Shown: positions 44,418 through 56,130 of the stretch, in pieces
Layout of the letters: the number at the start of each line of letters is the position of its first letter
How positions within the stretch are numbered: the stretch's first letter is position 1
Assembly: GCF_000499845.2 (NCBI RefSeq)
Contig: NC_023757.2
Coordinates: forward strand, 2,204,118 to 2,268,117
DNA length: 64,000 nucleotides
DNA from: Phaseolus vulgaris
Lineage: Eukaryota; Streptophyta; Magnoliopsida; Fabales; Fabaceae
Direction: 5' to 3'
The notes under the pieces: model-generated
What the model saw: the letters and a program-made list of their open reading frames with translations, nothing else
Told to the model about the DNA's origin: nothing
The model's database searches: none
Position numbers and translations under genes: made by a program

Positions 44418-47400
44418 ATGGCGATTCATTATTCACCCACTCCCCGTTGTTGCGTTCCAGCGCTGCATCGCGCTTCGCTCTCTCGCTCGCTTCTCGCGCC
44501 ATCGATCTTCTTCCGCACTCCCACCCTCAGGCTCGTCTCGGTTCGGTCCCAGGCCTCAGGCTCGGATGCCGTCGGTTCGGCCAAGAAACACTCTCATGCT
44601 GCAGTTGGGTTATCATCTTCTTCGTCGGTGATTGATTTTCTCACTCTCTGTCACCGCCTTAAGGTACCTTACAAATGCCACAAGAACAATCACTTAATTT
44701 TTCCTGTGGAATTTGTGTTTCATTGGTTCTATCTTCTGTTGCATGTGTGATCTTGGACTTCCCGTTTTACCCCCTTTTATGGAAAAGAATAAAAAAACTA
44801 TGGTTTTTGTGATCTTATGTATGATGTCATTTCTTTATGTTGCGTCGGTTGGGTAGGTTTGTGAGTGTCACCTGCCCTTTTGTTTTCTGTTAACATTGTT
44901 TTATAATGTCGAATGAACACTTTCAAATGGCCCCTTGTACTGGAAATGGTGAAAGTAAGAAAGTGTTCCCTTTTTGTGTTGGTTAAGGAAACGCATGCTT
45001 GTGTGGTTGAAGGTGTGTGCATCTTTTATTGGTAGTACCATTGCATGAGAAGGGTTCTTGGGGAATTGGCTGTTTTCTTTGTTGTTGATAGTTTGTGGCT
45101 ACTTTCAAATTATACTATTGGGTTGGTTTGTAACAGTGAGGGTTGAAAAGGCTGATGGTAAAGAAGCCTTAGAAATTGAATGTATTTCTAATAGATATTC
45201 AGTTCGATCTTATTAACGTTAAAATGAAATTTACTTAGGGGAAGAACACTAGATGCATTTGTAGTAAAGCTGACAAGGATTTAACTCTTCTAATGGATGT
45301 GTAAAGTGAGAAAGTAAGAATGTGTTTATCATTGATATAAAGTGAGTTTAGTTGAGATACTTCAATTTAAATCAAGAATATATTCACTTTGTTAGGACTC
45401 ACTCTCTGAGATTGCCAAACTGTAGTGAGAATAACAATTACTCCTCCTTCTCTCAAGAATAGGTCACTGGAATATCTATTTCTCCGAGTATCAAGAATTT
45501 CAAAGACCAATGTAAACACGTTCATCCCCAAAAGGAGCACTCTCTTTTTCTACATTGGAATTTCCAGTTTACACAGTCAAAAACTTCCTACCCTGTTCAT
45601 GTTGAAACCAGGGCACCTATATGAAGGGAAATACATTTCTTTAACAAATGTAACAGAAGCATAAAAAAACTCCAACTAATAATAACAGGTATAAAAAAAT
45701 GTTTCTGTCCTTTATTTAATCCTTTCTTTCTCCTATAATAAACCTTTAAACTGTAAAGGTTTATTATGTACCAGGGATCCAGCACTCTTACTCTCGTATT
45801 TTCAGTTACCAGTTTTTTTTATTTCTCTGTTAGTAGCCACTAAGATTTACTCCACCGCTGTCATTCTTATTCTTCTAAGCATAGACCCTCTTATTGGAGG
45901 TTTACTATCGGTACATTTTTTTATGAAAACACATAAACTAAAATAGAGTCATTATCGTCAGTAACATATTCTTTCCCATGTCATTTTCATATGCTGAAAC
46001 AATATACCTGTCATAAATGTGCACACTTTGACTTAGGAAGCTTAAGATTTTTCTTTTTTGTACTATACATTTGTATCCTAGTATTTTTTAGATTTTTTAT
46101 ACTGAAAAAAAGTAATATGGTCTCTCTCTGTCATATATATATGCCTTGTAGACCACAAAAAGGAAAGGATGGGTTAATCATGGGATAAAAGGTGCTGAAT
46201 CGATTGCTGATCATATGTACCGCATGGCTTTAATGGCGTTGATTGCTGGTGATGTTCCAGGATTGAATAGAGAAAGGTTTACATTGAAATTCTCAATATA
46301 TACATACTTGTGTGATGCTCATTTCTGTTTTGTTGTTGGTTTGTTGTTTTGTTTTATTATGAGATGCATGCTTAGATTCCATGGTTGAAGCTGTGAAAGT
46401 AGGGTACATTGCTTTAGTATTGTCTTTGGTTGGATATTGAAATCACTTAGCTTGGAACATGTGTTCCATTTGATGAATGTTGAAAGGTTTCAATGAATTG
46501 TGTCTTCTATTAAGTAGTCGTGGCCTTTATGTTTTACATTATTTCCTTTCTATCCCATGCTTTGTTATATTCGGTTTGGTTTACTTTATTGGCCTTTTTG
46601 ATAAATCTTTAGAATGTCCTTGAAGACTAAAGGGTAAATTATATGGGTTCTTGCATTCATTCAATGTTTGGAACAATGTTGTGAAACTCAAGGATCCTGG
46701 GAGGATTGGAAAGGGGATACAGAATAATACTATTGTGTCATGATTCTCTAAATCTTCCAACATTAAATCAATGCAGTGGGCTGCACAAGGTGTCCAAAAT
46801 AACTTTCGTCTCTTTTGCATTAACAATTCTCCACTGCCTTGTAATTTGCTGCATTATCGGTTACAATTTGGATGACATTCTGTTATCCAACCTCCTCAAC
46901 AACATCATCCATCATCCTGCATTTTTTTTTTCAGTTGTTTTGCATATGTTAGAAATGTCAATATACTTCAAAAAGACATCCCCATTTGGACTATTTACCA
47001 CAAAATATTATAGTCCTCCTATCAGTTCATCCATATGTCATTATTGTGCACCCATTTTTCTTCCAAAATAGGTTATGTACTTCCAAGATCAGATTGGTCT
47101 TTTCAACTTGTTGCTTCAAATATTTCACCCTAATTTCATGGTATGATGGTGGCTTAAATACGACACCATGTTTTGCAACCAACTCAAGCATCCTCTTGAA
47201 CTCTTCTACATTAAATGGAATAACATTGTTTAAAAAAATAGAGCAATTTCTTGACACGCATCCTTCCTATCACTTTTTTTGAAAATGACATTGGTAGTAG
47301 TATGAACACCCCTTTTCTTGAAAATACTTGACAACTCCTCACTCTCTTCTTGACTTAGTCTTTTTCTAACTCACCTATGCTACTATACTATCCCATAAAG

Positions 47401-50400
47401 CCTTCTCTAGCTATTGATTTTTTTAATCAAATTTTGTTGTGCACAGAAACCACATCCAACATTAATTTTTTAACATCTTTAAGAACGGCTATACATGCTC
47501 CAACATCCTTTGAAGTCCTTGCTAGATGATGCTTAAATCCCACCGGTTAATACTATCTCACAATAGTTATATTTCACATTTCTTGCTTTCCCGTCAATAG
47601 AAACATAATGACTCCATGCTAGATCAGTCCTTGCTCCAATTCCACTTCCTCTTCTAGGAGCATAACCTAAACCACTTGACACCACTTTTTTTCCCTTCAA
47701 ATTCTAAATAAATTGAGCAACCAGCAAAACAACCAAAGGAACCGACCGACAAACACTACAACAAAAGGAATAGAGCGGCAAGCAAAACAGAAGCAAGAAG
47801 GATAATAGAAGTGATCGCCTCGGACTGCGAAGGCAACAAGCTTCAGGAACTGCAAAGGCAACAAGCTTCGGGAACTGCAAAGGCAGCGAGCGTCGGGGAC
47901 TACGAAGGTGGTGACCATCGATGAGTGCTGCAGTGTCGACGATGGTCGTGACTCATGAAGGCTCTACGTATGCCTCGTGGGTCTTCTTCGTTTTTTATTT
48001 GCAATTGCAACCCTAGCAGAAAAAAGGTAATGAGTGTTGAACCTTTTCTAGGTTGAGTCGGATTTTTTTAATCAATAATGGGCCATCAAATCCTAGCATC
48101 AGAAGACGAGAAGGATCGACACAACCCACAATCCCCCGATTCAGCAAGCGTCATCGCATACTCGCTCCGATTCAGCGCAGCATGGGATCCACCCTCCATA
48201 TTAGCTTGGTTCCTCTTCCATACTCGCAGAATCATGCGAGTTTGCAATTTTAACGACATTGGTTTTGAACAATGTACTAACTATTAAGTTTTCAGTGTTA
48301 GCTTGTTTTATGGCTTAAGTTGCAAATCCTGCAATAGATCATTTTTACCACTTTGAACCAGCCTTTCTTAGAAAGAATAACCTAAAATAAGAAACAATTT
48401 GTGCTGCTAGAGATATTGACTTAAGCTAGGGCCATACCATTCTACTGTTTTGCTGTTTTATTTCTCCTCTTTTAAAAAAAATAAAATCTCGCGTTAAATC
48501 ATGGCTGGACAATGAATTTCCCTTTTCAAAGTTCCTGTTCAAGCTTGACCCCTCTAATCCATTTGCAAAGCTGCTAGGTAATTTGTTGTTGTCACAGATT
48601 AGTGAGATATTTCTCTTTCTATGAGATCTGTAATTTGTACTCAGTTCAGTCTAGACAGCTTACGCAAATGTAAGCTATACACTCTCGTTATAACCCAAAA
48701 TAATAGATTGTTTTTCCCTTGTGAATATTATCTGTCTAATTGTGTAATAGTATGAGCAAGTATATTTTTTTCTCACCTCACTGATTTTGGTCCAAAACTT
48801 TCTTATCTTTGTAGATTTATTTTTGTTGTAGTAAGATTCCTTTTATTTATATTTATTATTAGATTTGCTTTAGGTTATCCCCTTGAGTTTCTCTTTAAAC
48901 TCTTTTTTCCTGCTGTACAGATGTATTAAAATAGCACTCGTGCATGATATTGCAGAAGGTATCTTTCTCGTTTCCTCTGATTGAAATGTTGCTGTATTTC
49001 CTTATGTTAAATCTTAGTGGAAAATTTTACATTGGATGAATTGCTCAAGAAGTGAAAACTGTCAAAACAACTTCTACTTTATTTTTAAAAGCTCTTATTT
49101 TGAGCTTTAATTTTAAAGTAATTTTTAAGCTGGAAAAGAAAGTGGACCAAACATAGCCTGATAAACATTTGAAAAAAGGTATTGCATTTCATTTTCAGCT
49201 GTATTACATATTTCATTATAATATGTAAAATAAAAAGGATTCAATTAAAGTACGTTGGATTATTTGACTTTGTTATATGAACTTTTAATTAGTTGTATGT
49301 GATTGTGATTACTGAACACATTGTTTTTCTTCAAGTATACATAGGAATTCGTTAAGGTATCAAGTCTTCTTTGATACATTGGTGATTTATAATTTATTGA
49401 AGTTTGACTTTGGTTTTGCATTCAACAGCTATTGTAGGAGATATAACACCTTCTGATGGTGTGCCCAAGGCTGAAAAGAGCAGAAGGGAGCAGGAAGCTT
49501 TGAACAAAATGTGTGAACTTCTTGGTGGAGGGATGAGAGGTTTCATAAATTATTTTTCTTGAATTTTTTTACTGAGATTCCAAATTTGACCTCAAATTTA
49601 CTGAAGGTCACTTTTTGTCTTATTGCAGCTGAAGAGATTAAAGAACTTTGGGCAGAGTATGAAAACAATTCTTCTTTAGAGGCCAATCTTGTGAAGGATT
49701 TTGACAAGGTACAAATGTGCTCCCTAGTATGAAAACTGTTTTTATCAGTTTTCTCATAATGGCATGTCCTTTATATCAAATCATCAGAAACTGCCTTCAA
49801 TATACAAGTGCACACCACCCAATGCTCACCTAGGATCCCAATAATATTTTTCCATAGGAATTTAGCTGTCTTACTCTTCCACTGCAAGAATAAGTGGCTT
49901 AATGTTTGTTTCTGTGCTATATCAGATAAGGCTGAGAGAAAGGAATATGAGGCCTATAAATTCAATTTAGTCGAAGTAAAAGACTAACACTTAGATTCAA
50001 AGTACAATGTAATGAATCCCATGTATTGTTAGAGTATGTTAGTGTATAGTTAGTTAATCTTTTAGTAATAAATTTTCATGTTCCATTTTTCCTCCTCCTC
50101 TGGGCATCAACAATCCATATCAACTCTAATGCACCACCAAGTTCAAATCCTATGATGTACACCCATCAAGTTTCCAAAGCTTACATTATAACAATCAGTT
50201 GTTTTTTTTCTTAAATCCAACAGAATTTACCAAATAAATAACATTTAGATTTGTCTATGGTTGGAGACTAGGACAGATAGTATGTTCCACACATAAAGAA
50301 AAGATCTTGATTCTCTGAATACCGGCTATACAAAATTAATTGCAGAGAATTAAAAAACTATATATATTCAGTTGGTACAGTTTTGGCAAAAAATATTGCA

Positions 50401-51106
50401 CAGACATGACATGGCACATGACCTCTACATGCCAATTTTTTTTTTTATAATTAAGGGAAACGTGAAAGTTGTTATATATAAGGAGTTTAAAACTTTTAGT
50501 AACAAATTTAGGCAAAAAAATATCATAGTTAAAGTATAAATTGCATTGCCTTTTATGCTTTCATGACACTGCAGTTCATTTCTAATTGTATTTTTGTCCT
50601 TTTCCTAACATTCTGATCAGGTTGAACTGATTCTACAAGCATTGGAGTATGAAATAGGTACGTTATAAATAGATATATTGCATGTGGCCGTTGAATTCCT
50701 ACTGTGACACCACTTTAAGTTTGGAATTCTTGAGACAGTTGAATTCCTCCAGCTCTTTTATGTTGAATGAGTTGATAATTGATAGTTCTTCCCAAAGTGA
50801 ATGGTACTTTAGCTTTTGGTACATACTCTTCATCATGATACGCCTTGGAATGCCAGTATCTCAAATTTTATATATCTTGTGCAGAACATGGAAAAGTGTT
50901 GGATGAATTTTTCCTTTCAACTGCAGGTAGAGTTGAAACTCTAGCTATAAATGAAATGCTCATAAATTTTATTTGAACCTTTGTCAATCACTTCATCTTT
51001 TACCTGGTCTTCAGGGAAGTTTCAAACTGAAATAGGAAAAAGTTGGGCTGCTGAGATCATCTCAAGAAGAAAATCAATATCAGCAAAAAGGGCTAAGTTG
51101 ATATAG
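44418..51106 (+). CDS. HDDC2: HD-domain phosphohydrolase, HDDC2/YfbR type
   Basis: Eight exons: 44418-44663, 46152-46276, 48921-48958, 49429-49539, 49629-49708, 50621-50657, 50885-50926, 51015-51106. They join in frame to 771 nt, 256 residues. Homologues in bacteria (YfbR) and eukaryotes (HDDC2) are metal-dependent 5'-deoxynucleotidases that hydrolyse deoxynucleoside monophosphates. Metal-site motifs seen are ESIADHMYRMALMALIAGD (first His), ALVHDIAEAIVGDITPSDG (the HD pair) and a downstream Asp-containing helix (DFDKVELILQALEYE). KAEKSRREQEALNKM and FQTEIGKSWAAEIISRRK are also family-like. The first 70 residues are Ser/Arg-rich without acids at the very start, consistent with a plastid or mitochondrial transit peptide. 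Two exons are only 37 and 38 nt. Intron 2 (2.6 kb) holds a hAT remnant. Confidence 0.92.
46570..47660 (-). pseudogene. Decayed hAT-type transposase (BED finger and DUF659) in HDDC2 intron 2
   Basis: On the minus strand, broken frames read in order as follows: a BED-like start (ARTDLAWSHYVSIDGKARN, about 47640), a DUF659-like part (PFNVEEFKRMLELVAKHG, KPPSYHEIRVKYLKQQV, FWKKNGCTIMTYG, 47030-47230) and CAAHCIDLMLEDLEN (about 46770). Stops and gaps separate them. It lies antisense to the host gene. A GC-richer stretch follows to about 48070, which may be the outer end of the same element. Confidence 0.75.
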
Positions 51107-51784
51107 AGCTGAGTGATTATGGTTGGCCAGATTAACAGAAAAGGTAAGTTAAACCAGAACCAATAAGCATAATTTTTTGCAGAACCGGTTCTGGAATTTT
51201 AACATAATTTATGGTGACATCTATCTGTTGTCCCTGCCTGATAAGTTCTTTTTTTTGAACTTGGAATCATTTTATCTTTCTTGGTGACACATTTAATCTT
51301 AGTTTTTCTCTTCATTCTTTCTTTTTGTCAACATTGGTAGTGTAAATTAATATCAAATATTTAGGCAAGTATTGAACACTTTTTGTAATTTGTCTAAAGT
51401 AGTTGGAAGTTGTATGTAATGATTATTAGTGATGTTTTAGAAGTCAAATTGAATATGAATCTTTTCTTAATCAAATAGTCAGGCACTGAATAATTAATTA
51501 AATTTTAGTTTGAGCAAATAATGACAACAATGTTTTCTATGGAAGCTAAAATAATTATGTTTTAATTACACACATTGATGTAATTTACACAGTTTTTTTA
51601 GTGAAGGTGAGAAAAAGGGATTCATTAAAATTTGTTATTACTATAGATTAAAGATTACAAATTAGTGAGTTTTAACTATTAGTAGAAAGAAATTTAGAAA
51701 AAAGGTCTATTTTACTAAAAGCTTATTTTGTAATATAATTTCAGGTTGTTTCATATTTTTAAAATAATTGGAAATTGGAAATTC
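51107..51784. other. 3' flank of the HDDC2-like gene
   Basis: Probably includes the 3' UTR. A GAAAAG/GTAAGT word at about 51140 and TTTTTTGCAG at about 51181 could bound a tiny 3' UTR intron. No coding region is seen. Confidence 0.4.
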
Positions 51785-52795
51785 TCGAGTCGATTGGGCC
51801 CTAACCAATGTCGAGCCGAGCGGGCTCGAGCCGTGGTCGAGTCATCTGGACCCAAGCCATTGTCGAGTCGTTCGGGCCCAGACCAATGTCGAGTCTCCCG
51901 GGCAAGCGTCGATGTCAAGCCGAACGAGCCCGAGCCGATGTCGAGTGGAGCAAGCCTGGGTCTATGTTGAGTCGATTGGGCCTTGGCCAATGTCGAGCCG
52001 AGCGGGCCCGGGTCGATGTCAAGACGAGCGGGTTCGGGTCGATGTCGAGTAGAGCGGGTCCGAGTTGATGTCAAGTCGATTGGGTCTTGGCCGATGTCGA
52101 GCCGAACGAGCCCGAACCGATGTCGAGCGAAGTGGGCCTTGATCTATGTCGAGTCGTGTGGGCCCTGACCAATGTCGAGTCATCTGGGCCCAAGTCATTG
52201 TCGAGTCGTCCGGGCCTAGATCGATGTCGAGTCGTTCGGGTTCAGGTTAATGTCGAGTCGTTCGGGCCTGGGCTGATGTCGAGTCGATTGGGTCTGGACC
52301 GATGTCGAGTTGAGCAAGCATGGGTCTATGTCGAGTCGATTGGGCCCTGGCTATTGTCGAGTCATCTGGGCCTAGGCCATTGTCGAGTCGTCCGAGCCCA
52401 GACCAAATGTCAAATCGATCGGGCCTGAGCCAATGTCGAGTCTCCCGGCCAAGGGCCGATGTCGAGTGGAGCAAGCCTGGGTCTATGTCGAGTCGAGCGG
52501 GCTCAAGCCGATGTCGAGTCATCCGGGCCCAGGCCATTATCGAGTCGTCCGGGCCCGGGTCGATGTCGTGCCGACCTTGAGTTGATTGGGCTTGGACCGA
52601 TGTCGAGTCGATTGGCCCGGACCGATGTCAAGTCGTCCAGGCTCGAGCAGATGTCGAGTAGAGCGAGCCCGGGTCGATGTTGAGTCGATTGGACCCTAGC
52701 TAATGTCGAGTTAAGTGGGTCCTGGCTAATGTAGAGTTGAGTGGGCTGTTAAGTCGAGCGGGCTCGAGTCGATGTCGAGTTGTCCGGGTTCAATC
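51785..52795 (+). repeat. GC-rich minisatellite, 26-bp units, forward array
   Basis: About 37 units with rough consensus TCGAGTCGATCGGGCC plus TGGGCCGATG run head to tail. Most are exactly 26 bp, a few are 25 or 27, and one irregular spot lies near 52745. It is CpG-rich and full of CCCGGG, GGGCCC and TCGA, in sharp contrast to the AT-rich surroundings. Variant units recur in blocks. The TCATCTGGG-type unit is at about 51842, 52181, 52361 and 52518, and the AGCAAGC-ATGGGTCTA-type unit recurs at multiples of 26 bp, which implies higher-order duplication. The many open frames here arise because the unit lacks stop codons; I do not regard them as genes. Confidence 0.95.
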
Positions 52796-53095
52796 GACTC
52801 GACATCTGCCCGGGCTCAATCGACTCGATATCGGCCCGGGCTTGGGAAACTCGACATTGACCCGAGCCCGTTTGGCTTGACATCAACCCGGGCTTTCTCA
52901 CCTCGACATTGGCCTGGCCTGTTTGGCTCAACTCGAAATCAGCCCGGGCTTGCTCGACTCGAGTTCGGCTCGGGAATGCTCGGTTCGGGCGCGCTCGGCT
53001 TGAAATCAGCCCGGGCCCGATATGGGTCCGGGACTGCTCGATTAGACATCGACCTGGGCCCGCTCGGCTGGATTGTCTTGGCTTAACTTGGATCG
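52796..53095 (-). repeat. GC-rich minisatellite, inverted array
   Basis: From about 52790 the same 26-bp unit continues as its reverse complement, with words such as AATCGACTCGACATC, CCCGGGCT and GGCTTGACATCAACCCG, for about 12 units, more diverged toward 53095. The switch point contains GTCGAGTTGTCCGGGTTC followed by AATCGACTCGACAT, an almost palindromic junction. Confidence 0.9.
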
Positions 53096-53987
53096 GGTCA
53101 AGTCAAAATTCATCCCAAAAGCAATTTAGATAATCCAAAACTGTATCTAATCCATATCCAATTAAATGGATTGAATTTGAATTTTAAAAATATGGATTTG
53201 GATTTGAAATAAATCCGTTTAAATAAATTAAAACTAATATGGATAATTATGAATTTGATTTTTCAATTTGGATTTTTTTTTCACCTTAAGCACAATCATG
53301 TCCAAAACACATTAAGAAAATGGGGTCCCAGAATTATTTGATTGGTTCTCTTTAAGTAAAATTTTGAATTTATAAAAAATATTATTAAATTAGGAGAAGA
53401 GGTTCACTAAAAATAATCAATTTATTTTCTCAATGAACATTAGTTATTATTATTAAGAGAGTCAAATAAAAAATACTAAATATCAATAATATGGTTAAAA
53501 AAATTAATTAATGACAGTGGAAAATGATTACCATCTTTGCTTGAATCATACTGCCCAATCCAATTTGTATTTAGAATGTGATGTTGCTTTTCATAAAACT
53601 TTATTTACTTTTTGTCCCATTATATCACTTTGGTGACTTATGATTAATAGAAACAAATATGTTATAATCATATGCCCAAATAGTATTTTATGCATAACCA
53701 TGACCCATCAAATCTTCAGTACTGCAAAAGACATGAAAAGAAATATGTCATTTCTAATATAGTCAAAAGAAAATTTAGTCAATAATTTAAAAAATAAAAA
53801 ATAAAGTAACCAATGAGAAATTTGCATTTGGCAGAAAATTTAGTCAATAAGAGCATTACTTTTTAAAAATAAAGGAACCAATGAAAATTTTGAGTAGTTG
53901 CAAAGATTTTAGAGTGAAATATAGTAAATGCTGATTTATGTAGTTGCTTTTTGTAAAAGTTTATTTAGACTACAATATAATTTAATT
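53096..53987. other. AT-rich intergenic DNA beyond the minisatellite
   Basis: Starts with a low-complexity stretch of GGATTTGGATTTG and AATCCGTTTAAAT words (53140-53280), which may belong to the same element as the minisatellite. No gene is seen. Confidence 0.4.
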
Positions 53988-54064
53988 GTATATAATTAAT
54001 TTTTTTACTACAATATAACTTTAATATATTTAATTATTTTAATTTTATATAATAAAAAATCATA

Positions 54065-54096
<32 letters not shown>

Positions 54097-54231
54097 AACA
54101 TTGATATTGATGTTATTGACATTTCAGAGTTGAGAAAATTAATTGAAAAAGGTTTGTACATAATTAATTTTTTTACTACAGTATAATCTTAATACAATAT
54201 ATAATAAATCATATATTTAAATATTTTAGTT

Positions 54232-54272
<41 letters not shown>

Positions 54273-54410
54273 TAATATTGATGTTATTGACATTTCAAGA
54301 TTGAAGAAATTAATTGAAAAAGGTTTTACTGAAAGTTATAAAAATATATAACCTTTTATAATTAATTTCTTCAACCTCAACAATTAATAGCATCAATATC
54401 AATGTTATTA
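53988..54410. repeat. Tandem duplication followed by an inverted partial copy
   Basis: Units of about 167 bp at 53988-54154 and 54155-54325 are direct copies (TAATTAATTTTTTTACTACA, then a TA run, then TATTGATGTTATTGACATTTC and AATTAATTGAAAAAGGTTT). About 54351-54410 is an inverted copy of the last third (ACCTTTTATAATTAATTTC, ATCAATATCAATGTTATTA). The two outer arms can therefore form a hairpin of about 60 bp. Confidence 0.8.
54069..54096. repeat. (TA)n microsatellite
   Basis: About 13 TA units. A second run of about 16 units is at 54237-54269, inside the following duplicate unit. Confidence 0.95.
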
Positions 54411-55075
54411 ACTCTTTTATTCTTTTACATAATTTTATCATATTTTTCATCTAATTTTGTAATCATATATACTGATGTAAAAGTAAAAGGAATAAAAGAA
54501 AGAATCTTATAATTATTTTATCAAAGAACAAATATAACATTTAAAAAAAAAACCTTCAATAACCTTAGGAGACAATAATAAATAAGATTTTTCATGAATC
54601 ACCGACACTTAGATGAAGAAGGAAAATGGCATCTAAAACTCTCACTCTAAAGGTTAATGAAGAGAACTTTAATTGCAGAGAACAATGGCTTTCTCAGGTG
54701 TCCATTGAAAAAGGAAAAAGAAGATGAAAAGATAAGAGAATAATTTGTATTTTTAATTTAGAACTATGAATCATCTTCAACAAACAAAATCACCTTCAAC
54801 TGGATTTTGTTTTTCCAATAAATATTATCATACAATGGAAACAGATATTAGTGTTCATTTTTTATAATTCTTATAGTGAAATATAGGATCAATTTTAGTT
54901 AAACTTAAAAGAAATAAATAAATTTTTAAATAATCACTTATTTAAGAAATAGATAAAGTTTACTTAAAAAATAAAAATAAGCAGACTAGACATATATATA
55001 AAATGAAATGAACTTTTTTTTATTTAAAAGAGAAAAAAATCATCGGTTGTAGGTAGGCACAAGTTGTTGTATTCT

Positions 55076-55125
<50 letters not shown>

Positions 55126-55132
55126 TTATTTA

Positions 55133-55163
<31 letters not shown>

Positions 55164-55789
55164 CTTTTATTTTTAAAACCTTTATTACAAAGTTGTTTTC
55201 TTATTATATAATTTGCATTTTTAATGATTAGTGGAAAACTAGATTGATACACAGTTAATCTATTTAATTAGAACAAATTTAATGTTATTTACTAAAATGA
55301 TTAATTTCCTTAATTTTACAAGTGAATTAATTAATTACTGCTAAGCAAGTAGAGTGACTCGTAAGCTGACTTTGCCAGATAATTAACTTAATTTAAAAAT
55401 TGTAAAAATAGAAAATATTAAAAAACAAAATATGAAATTAAATTCCAACAAAATATTAATTTATAATAAAATAAATAATTTAAGAACAAAATGAAAATAA
55501 AAATTTCAAAAGAAATTATAAAAAAAATTAAAATAATTTTTTTTGTGTATTCATCCACTATTCGATTGAATATGGTATTTCATGTTAAAAATACAATCAA
55601 ACACATAAAAATAGAGATGAAAAAAAAATCAAACAAACATTTTATACTATTAAGGCATGTAATTTATGAATGACATTTTAATATATATTGCATTTTATTT
55701 TTTTATTTGGATATAGTATTTTAATGACCATCAAATAGAATAATTATCATTAAGTAATACCAAATAAAAAAAATCATCAAATAATTACT
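54411..55789. other. AT-rich intergenic DNA
   Basis: Contains a microsatellite block listed separately. The short Lys/Ile-rich frames reflect base composition. No gene is seen. Confidence 0.5.
55080..55159. repeat. (TA)n run followed by poly(T)
   Basis: About 17 TA units (55080-55115) and, after a short TATTTATTTA spacer, about 27 T residues (55133-55159). The length of this block is prone to sequencing and assembly error. Confidence 0.95.
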
Positions 55790-56130
55790 AACGAAGAAAA
55801 TGTAGTTGACATCCATAAAAAATAGTGTCATCAATATTGGTCAAAAAACTACCTAAGAAATAATCTTGACTTATATCAACAAAAAAATAATTTCAATGTG
55901 TCAACTGAAATATAAACATCTACTGAAAAATTCTAAATTACATCAATAAAAAGATAATGTCATTAACATCAATAAAAAAACTTTGGTGGCATAAAAAAAA
56001 TAACTTTGTCTATATTAGTCGAGAAAACCTTGATTAGTGTTGGTCGAAAAATAATCCCAATGTACATTATGATAAATATTAATAAAAAAAATCCTGATTG
56101 ACATCGGTGGAAAGTAATCTTAGATAAAAT
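55790..56130. repeat. Degenerate tandem repeats, inverted relative to 25190-25440
   Basis: Diverged units of about 30 to 45 bp carry words such as ATTGGTCAAAAAACT, ATTAGTCGAGAAAACC, GTTGGTCGAAAAATAATC and GACATCGGTGGAAAGTAATC. The reverse complement of the last matches TTATTTTTCGGTCGATGTC at about 25400. Confidence 0.5.

Noticed and set aside
44318..44635. 105-codon plus-strand frame overlapping HDDC2 exon 1
   Set aside because: It is in another frame and does not lead to a conserved exon. The 44418 frame splices in phase to the HD domain.
51785..53095. CRISPR array
   Set aside because: Units are contiguous 26-bp diverged repeats without constant repeat and unique spacer alternation, and the DNA is plant nuclear.
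51746..53133. More than a dozen open frames of 60-113 codons on both strands with repeated Ser/Arg/Val/Gly motifs
   Set aside because: They are produced by the 26-bp minisatellite, whose unit has no stop codon in most frames. Several frames are open over the same DNA at once, which real genes do not show.
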